Origin: Brachionus plicatilis
Lineage: Eukaryota; Rotifera; Eurotatoria; Ploima; Brachionidae
Assembly: GCA_010279815.1 (NCBI GenBank)
Contig: QEOQ01000353.1
Coordinates: 415,901-479,900, forward strand
Direction: 5' to 3'
DNA: 64,000 bases
The notes below the pieces were generated by a model. The model worked only from the letters and a program-made list of their open reading frames with translations, ran no database searches and had not been told where the DNA came from. Positions 57,615-64,000 of the stretch are shown one piece after another. A program made the translations under genes and the position numbers. The stretch's first letter is position 1. Every line of letters starts with the position of its first letter.

Positions 57615-57948
57615 CAGTGGTGATACGATACCTGTATTTTACTTTAATTTTCGTAAAATATCGTAAATAAATGTAGAAACCATAATTTACCAAAAAAAAA
57701 CGAAATTTTTACATTTTCAAGAAAATGTTTCTTTTTGGTTTTTATTATAAAAAAAAATTTTTGTAAATTTTACTTTTTTTACCTGTTTTACGTAAATTTT
57801 GTTAAATTTTAATTGAGAAGAGAAAAAAAAATTTACGAAAAATATAGTAAATTAACGTAAAATACCGAAAATGAACTAAATTTTGCTTTCGTAAATTTAC
57901 GATATTTTACGTAAAATATAGTAAAATACAGTTATCGTATCACCACTG
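57615..57948. mobile_element. Tc1/mariner-like MITE
   Basis: 334 bp, starting CAGTGGTGATACGATA and ending with the exact inverse TATCGTATCACCACTG, flanked by TA on both sides (57613-57614, 57949-57950). The interior repeats CGTAAA/TTTACG words. The right end of the 3621-3981 element (TATCGTAACAGCACTG-TA) is related. TA target duplication and CAGTG ends fit Tc1/mariner. Confidence 0.75.
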
Positions 57949-58520
57949 TAGACGCTGAAATTAATAGATTTTAATACGGCATGGGTAAGAGAAGTAACTG
58001 GCTTAAAAAATGCAAAAAATGAACGCAATAGTTTTTAAAAGTAAAATTGATAAAATTTAAATTTAATAGATTAGAATTTTACGAATTTTTACATTGTTTT
58101 ACTAAATTTTACTAAATTTTTACCCAATAATAATAATTTTTTACCTTATTTTACAAAATTTATCCTTTATGGAAACATTAATAAAAAAATTGGAATTGAA
58201 AATTTTCTATGCAAAAAACCAAAAAAAAAAGAGCCAAAATCAAGCGAGTTTTTGGCATTTTGAAAATCGGTAATTTTACGAAACTAAACAAATATATTAT
58301 TTAACTAATAAAATATATTCAGATCCTTGTAGCAAATCTGTTCTGTAAATACATAGAAAAATATTAAAATAGTCTTGAAGTAAAAGAAGAAGTTCTAAAA
58401 TCAATAAATTCAACAGTTTGGGCAAGATGGTTCTTGTGCTGATGGTAAAAAAAGCTTATTATCGATGTAAATTATCAAAATTTTGGGAAAAATAATGTAA
58501 AAAAATTATTTTAGCATTAT

Positions 58521-58733
58521 TTGAGCGACAATCTCCAAGTTAATGTTTATGAATCAGTGAACCACGATGCACATTTAGACAATATTGACAAAAAAAAGTC
58601 AAGCGAAGCAATTTCCAAAATAGTTAAATTTCTTAACCTTAACATCAAACCTAATGCTATGCCAGAGCTGCTAACAGAACAAAATATGCAAGTTACAAAA
58701 AAGTCAATATTATTAAACTTTCCTAAAAAATAA
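58521..58733 (+). CDS. Unrecognised short ORF, probably mobile-element remnant
   Basis: 70 codons without internal ATG at the start; the frame opens at TTG. It contains VNVYESVNHDAHLDNIDKKK and LLTEQNMQVTKKSILLNF. Residue mix is more balanced than in chance frames nearby, but no family is recognised and no splice partners are evident. The hairpin ATATGTCTAAG/CTTAGACATAT lies downstream at about 58874-58901. Confidence 0.2.
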   Translation: MSDNLQVNVYESVNHDAHLDNIDKKKSSEAISKIVKFLNLNIKPNAMPELLTEQNMQVTKKSILLNFPKK

Positions 58734-59234
58734 TCGAAAATAAAGATTTAAAAAAAATATCAAAACTTGGATAACTTGAAATTTGGTGTAAAAATAATTA
58801 TATGTGGCAAAATGATGACAATACTTCTTTGGAACTGAAATGTTTCAAGAAAAGAATAAAGAAAACGCAAAATATGTCTAAGCAAATACTTAGACATATT
58901 TTTTTGTTTTTTTTTTTTAAATTAACTATGAAATTGTTTTATTTTACCTAACTAATTTAACATTACTTTTTTTTCTAATTTACCTAGAAAAATCAATAAA
59001 TAATTCCTAGCAAAAAATATTTTCTAACTTATTTTTTTAACTTGTCTAGCAAATTAAACTTTGTACTTAGCTAATTTTTTAATTTACCTAACATTTTGAA
59101 TTTTTTAATTTGCGTAAATAATTAAAGTCATCTAGAAAAAAAACTTAATAGGTACTTAGTTGAACTAAAAAACTTGCTTTGCAAGAGGAAAATGAAGATA
59201 TCAGTTGTAAAATCTTGTTCAATAGTTTTTTCAA

Positions 59235-59600
59235 GATGTAACAAGAAAAAAGCTGATCAAATTTAAGAATCTATGGAAATAAAATCAAAAAACAAAACGT
59301 AACTAAATTTCTTGGTATTTATTTTGATTCTAAATTAAATTTTAGTTCAATGATAGATGAAGCTTAGGAATTTGAAATTCAAGGCAAAATTTAATTAGAA
59401 TCTGGGCAAATAAAACTTTCATTTTGGATTATATTTTCCCTGTCTTAACTTATTACCAGAAATAAGCATTAAAAGAATAAAGGTTATTCAAAACTCAACA
59501 GTTCGGTCTATATGAAAACTAAAATATGATAGCCCTCCAACATTTTACATCACGAGGCCTCAAATAAAGTTATACTATTGAATCACCAAAATGAATGAAT
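59235..59600 (+). pseudogene. Non-LTR retrotransposon RT fragment (plus strand)
   Basis: Reads VTKFLGIYFDSKLNFSSMID, then after stops and shifts ISIKRIKVIQNSTVRS and further C-terminal words. These are the same landmarks as in element A (32753-32938: IKRLEVIQNSAVRS). It is the only clear retroelement piece on the plus strand in this window, and is heavily decayed. Confidence 0.7.
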
Positions 59601-59649
59601 GGCTTTAATTTTTTTAAACTTTATTATCTTTAATGAATAAATATAATGT

Positions 59650-61915
59650 GGTGGTTGTTATTTTCTTTCTGGCACATGAGACTTTGAATTAAGCTTAGAA
59701 CTTCACCAAGATAATGAGCCTAAACACAAATCAGAAATTTGTCTAGTTTTAATAACAAACATATTACTTATTCACAGTTAAATATTAGAGCCTAAAAATA
59801 TTAAAAAAAAAAGGAATCTAAAAGTACTATAAATAATAAATAAGGCTGGATCCGGTTCGTTCTAAGTTATAGGGCTTCCACAATAACAAATAAATGTGTC
59901 AATTAATTAAATGATGGTTATTATTAGTCCTAATTAAATAAATCTATATGCTATAAAATGGACAATATTTTTTAATTACACGAATAATCAATTTTAGATC
60001 AATTATTAATTAAATAAATTTAATTTTTTTGAATAATAATTTTAAACTCATAGACATTTATTTGATGAATGGAAAGAAGATGATGATCTATAGAAAAAGG
60101 TCTAGATTAAACATATTTAACCAAAAGGTTAAAAAAATTATTTAAATTTTTTTCGAACTTTTTCAATTTTTTAAACTATCATTTCCTTGAAATGTCAAGA
60201 AAAACTAAGTCCAGGGATAAAGACATTTTAAACATTCCACAAATAAAATTTTAAATTTTTTACTCTTTTTTTTTGTTTTCTTTATTCATCTAACCATCAC
60301 TGGATCGTTGCATATTAAAATAAATTAATAAATTAAAAGTTTGAAATTTTTAATTTGAAAATTTCAAGAAAGATTTTTCATTTATTTATTTTCTCAAATT
60401 TTAAATTTAGAATTAAATTTAAAATGGTGTTTTGAAAAATTTCAGTCTTTTAAATGTCAAGACAAGAAAGTAAAGGCAAAATTAATTTTTTTAATTAAAA
60501 ATAATTTTTAATCTTCATTGAAATGCTTTTTACAATATTAAAAAAAAACAGTCTTTTTTATCTTGATGCAAATTTTGAATTTTTCAATTTTTTTTCCGAT
60601 TTCAATCTTTTTTAAGATGCTCAGTTTTATCATGAGATTTCAGATGACAATTTTTTCAGTTAAATCTCCCTAAAAAATAAAATTCTAGAATTTTTTTAAA
60701 ATTCTCTATTATGATAAATTCTTAACTGGATTCTTATTTCAATTATATAACAATTAGAACACTTTAATCAAAAAAGGAACACGTGATGGTAATTTATAAG
60801 GTCACTGACCTTATTTTATAATTAAATAACATCATTTTCAAAGTTTAAGCTTGTTTAAAAACTAGTTAATTAAAGTCATTTATTTATATTCTTTACCCAA
60901 TTTTAAAAAAGATTTATTAATGTCTTAAAAGTGATTACTAAAACTTAAATTGTTAGAAAATCAATATAAAAAAAATAATTGAAGATTTACAGAAGCTAAT
61001 TTTGTCTTCATATTGATTTTTGGTTCTCAGAAACAACCTTTTTGAAGCATAAATTTTGAATGATAAAGATATGAATAATTTTAATGAATTAAAAATGATA
61101 AATAAAATTAATTGTTTGAAATAAAATATATTTTATTTTACTCAATAAAACACAAATATTTTACTTTTAAAAATATTCACGTTTACCAAAAATGATCTGA
61201 TTACATTAACATTGATTTTTAATTTAAACCAAAAATTTTTAATTTAGATAAAAATCTATCTATTTATGATAAAAAATTTAAATTTTTTCATTCATCAAAC
61301 AGAGGTTCGAATTTTGAAAAATTTTAAAGTCGTGGCAATCGACCACAAAAAATCAAGTTCCAATTTATTACGTATTTTTTGCTCAAAGAATTTAATTTTA
61401 AATCTGGTGTTCTAAAAATATTGCTAATGCTATTTTATTTTGAAAAATCGATTTATTTTTCTTAAAAAATAAGTCAAAGAGTTTTTTATTTTTGAATTTA
61501 TCATGGGACTTTGCAAAAATAAACAACATGGTTTAAAAAATAACAATTTTTTATTCAATTGATTAAAAGCATCCGGTGTCAATTTTTATAATGAAATTCA
61601 AGGTTCCTCTTCTTAAAGTGATTAAAATTTTAAATTTTTTAAAATTTCTTGTTCAAGGTAGAAAAAAAGCATCCGAATATTTTTCCTTCGAAGTCAATTT
61701 GAGCAATTTTTTTCTTTAAATTAAAAAAAAAGCTTTTTCCGATTAATTTTTTCTTTTAATTTTTAGAAAAAAAATCCATCTATACACTAGTTATCGATTA
61801 TCCAAAAAATTACCTCGAAAAAACCGCTTAATCTATCTAACTCTATCAATTTTTATGATAATAAGCAATTGGTGGCAGACTCATTGGAATTTTCAAGCCT
61901 TTTTTTTAATTATTT
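59650..61915. other. AT-rich intergenic DNA, no gene
   Basis: About 2.3 kb with no convincing open frame, splice-bounded exon or repeat structure by eye. Confidence 0.5.
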
Positions 61916-61920
61916 TTTAG

Positions 61921-62029
61921 ACAGGAGGCCTCAATCGGCACCAATCAAGTCTCTGAACCTAGTAATTTAATTGATCTTGGAAATCAGAGTCAGAATAAAA
62001 TTCAATTGTACTATTTACTACCTGGTTGA
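61921..62029 (+). CDS. Possible isolated terminal exon
   Basis: After a T-rich acceptor (TTATTTTTTAG) a frame opens with QEASIGTNQVSEPSNLIDLG, then NQSQNKIQLYYLLPG and stop TGA. Local composition is less AT-rich than its flanks. I find no upstream exon to join it to, so it may be a relic or chance. Confidence 0.2.
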
Positions 62030-62034
62030 AAATT

Positions 62035-63400
62035 TTTCAAAAATTTATTTTTAATTATCTTTCTTTCCCAAAATAATCGACTAAAAATAAATCCATACTT
62101 AAAATCTAAGAGTCTAATAAATTATTAATAAAGATGATATATTGTTTTGGAATTCGTATTACTAATTCATGTAATTCATGCATTCTAGTTCAATTGATAA
62201 TTAGCGAGGCATGAAATTTTTATTACGACAGCCTTGAGCTTTATTATGAAAAATTATTTCTAATTTACTCCAAGAATTTTTTTAGTTACACAGGTTCAGC
62301 ATTTTTTTCTCCAAAGCAACATCAGGTCAAAAGAAAATTATGAAAAATTTAAAGATTAAATTTTTTTCTGTTTTTTTTTTAAATTAAGGCAAAAAGTTTA
62401 AAATCATAAATAAATTTAATAGATTCATTTTTTACCCGGAATGTTTTATTTACTAAAAATTAGATTAGTTAATAATTTTTGTAATGTTTCAATTCAATTT
62501 ATTTATTCTAAATACCGAAAAAGAGGCTAAATTATTTAATTGCATTTTATTTCCTATTTAAAATATTAATTGATAATTTTGACAAATAATGGATCAATAT
62601 TTTCTTACAAATCAACATCCTCAAATGATTTTTATTTAAAATTAAAAGGCTGATCAGCCAAAATACTTAAATTTTGTCGGAAAAAATTCAAAAGTAGCAT
62701 TTATTAAAGAATAGATTCATTTTTAATTTTATAAGATTCATAATTTAATTTTTATTTAAATTTTCTAGATAGCTAGCACAAAGTTGAATTTTTTAATTAA
62801 TATTTTATTTTGTTTGAAAAAAAATTAATTAATAATTCAGGCACAGATGTCAGTGATTTTTTTGTATCAGCATCTCAATAGAATAAGAAAAAATTCAAAA
62901 TTTTAATTTATTAAAAAAAGACAAATTTTTCATTTGTAAATTTTAAATTTTCTCTTTGAATTAATTTTAAATATTCTAAATACTGAATAAGAACCTTCAT
63001 TTTTTGAGACATTTTCTATTCCATTCACAAAAAACAATTAAGTCATCAATTTGGTTCTAGGAAAAGAACCACTTTTTTTTTAAGCCAGCATCTCAATAGA
63101 ATTTAAAACAAAAAATTTTGTGCGAATATTTAAAAAGTCTGAAAAAGAGGCTGAATTTTTTGATTCATTTTTTATTTTATTTGCAAAAAAAATAATTATT
63201 TATTTAGCCACCATCCAATGCATTTGGACAAACATTGGAATCCAATTTTTTTACATACGACAAATTTAATTTTTCTCAAACAAAATCATGGGTTAACTTT
63301 GCATTAATTATAAAAAAAATTATAGTGTTAATTTTTATTAAAAATTAGATAAAAAATTAAATTTTAGGGTTGAAAATTTTTTTTGCTTTATTTTCAATTT
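62035..63400. other. AT-rich intergenic DNA, no gene
   Basis: Nothing recognised. Phe/Lys/Asn-type composition throughout, no open frame above background. Confidence 0.5.
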
Positions 63401-63404
63401 TTCC

Positions 63405-63840
63405 AACGGGCAAAAGGTGGCCAATTTTTGGGTACCATTTTTTGTCTGACGCGATTAGGTGAGCTAACATTCAGGTTGGAAAAGAAAAGCGCAATAAAAA
63501 GCCAAACTTGCACGTAACTTAAACTACGGTAAATCTACTGACTTGAGCGTCAGTGCTTGTTTACATTGTGCCATTGCTTTCATTATGCTAATTCAGCAAA
63601 GATCGGTGTCTGTGCGAGTTGCGTAATAGGAGCACCAAGTTCTGACAGATCGGACCAATTCGCAGCCAAGGGTTGTCTTGATCTACTCTAGATTTTTATT
63701 TAAAGAAGATAAGTTTTGTGTTTTTTTTTCTGAATAAATGAGCTCTGGCAACTAGCGACATGATCGAGACCCAGATAGGGCTCGAACTAGTTTACAAAGT
63801 GTTTCTTTCATAATAAATATTTGGATGTAATTATGCCGTA
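63405..63840. promoter_or_regulatory. GC-richer stretch, possible promoter of a gene to the right
   Basis: Composition changes from the surrounding AT-rich DNA (CAACGGGCAAAAGGTGG, TCTGACGCGATTAGG, GATCGGTGTCTGTGCGAG). No open frame is convincing. It resembles in character the 36470-36790 flank of ARHGAP20. Regulatory function is inference. Confidence 0.25.
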
Positions 63841-63843
63841 GAG

Positions 63844-63967
63844 CAGGCGTTGGCAAACTAGGAGCTGGCTCACCAAGTGGGGTGGCTGTGCGCATTTATC
63901 ATAATTTATTATGTAACTTTATAAGCAGGCAGCCAAAAAATAATCTCTCAAAATTACATTTTCTCTT

Positions 63968-63999
<32 letters not shown>

Positions 64000-64000
64000 T
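63844..64000. mobile_element. Candidate hAT terminus running off the right edge
   Basis: CAGGCGTTGGCAAACTAGGA followed by GCTGGCTCACC resembles the ends of animal hAT elements (CAG..GT..GCAAACT..GGCTC). The other end is outside the window, so neither inverted repeat nor target duplication can be tested. The last 33 bases are almost pure T. Confidence 0.35.

Noticed and set aside
63760..63800. tRNA-like B-box (CTAGTTCGAGCCC on the minus strand)
   Set aside because: No matching T-stem, A-box or acceptor stem could be built around it.
1..64000. CRISPR arrays, rRNA, prokaryotic operons or phage modules
   Set aside because: Spliced animal genes throughout; direct repeats seen are transposon-derived or microsatellites, with no spacer structure.

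Overview
This is a eukaryotic, almost certainly metazoan, genomic window. It is very AT-rich (roughly three quarters A+T by eye). It holds spliced genes with GT-AG introns that are either tiny (about 46-110 nt) or kilobase-sized and filled with mobile elements. The genes are animal genes: CRTC is metazoan, DLEC1 belongs to motile cilia, and ARHGAP20 is an animal RhoGAP. The composition, the very short introns, and the mix of non-LTR retrotransposons, FLYWCH-type remnants and foldback elements would suit a monogonont rotifer such as Brachionus. That species assignment is inference, not something the sequence proves.

Layout from left to right. (1) 1-370, minus: the first three exons of a mitochondrial stomatin-like gene (STOML2), running off the left edge. 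(2) 2460-11590, minus: a seven-exon CRTC (CREB-regulated transcription coactivator) gene. Its 4.9-kb third intron contains an intact, intronless, oppositely oriented gene (4952-6088) for a 378-residue protein with a C-terminal helix-hairpin-helix-like motif, plus several foldback elements. (3) 12658-24737, plus: a complete DLEC1/CFAP81-type cilium gene that I could thread through 23 or 24 exons in frame from ATG to stop (about 1614 residues). CRTC and DLEC1 are head to head across about 1.07 kb. (4) 24738-37072: a transposon graveyard with remnants of at least three non-LTR retrotransposons (all minus strand), a foldback DNA element inserted in one of them, and a decayed duplicate of the last DLEC1 exon. 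(5) 37073-54904, plus: a complete 11-exon ARHGAP20-type gene (PH, Ras-association, RhoGAP; 1133 residues). Its long introns hold antisense retrotransposon debris, a broken FLYWCH-like ORF, an hAT-like element and MITEs. Its last exon is a sharp GC-rich island. (6) 54905-64000: no confident host gene, only more retroelement and foldback remnants, a GC-richer stretch near 63.4-63.8 kb and a probable hAT terminus running off the right edge.

The host genes belong to separate pathways (mitochondrial membrane scaffold, cAMP/CREB co-activation, axoneme, Rho signalling), and I see no functional cluster. The most unusual content is the mobile DNA. One MITE family occurs in three copies with 8-bp target duplications. 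A retrotransposon family has a small 3'-terminal hairpin whose stem survives changes in the loop. There are several nested insertions, a perfect 40-bp palindrome and a hairpin cluster at an element junction. I found no prokaryotic features, CRISPR array, rRNA or convincing tRNA. All exon coordinates come from reading splice sites and phase by eye.
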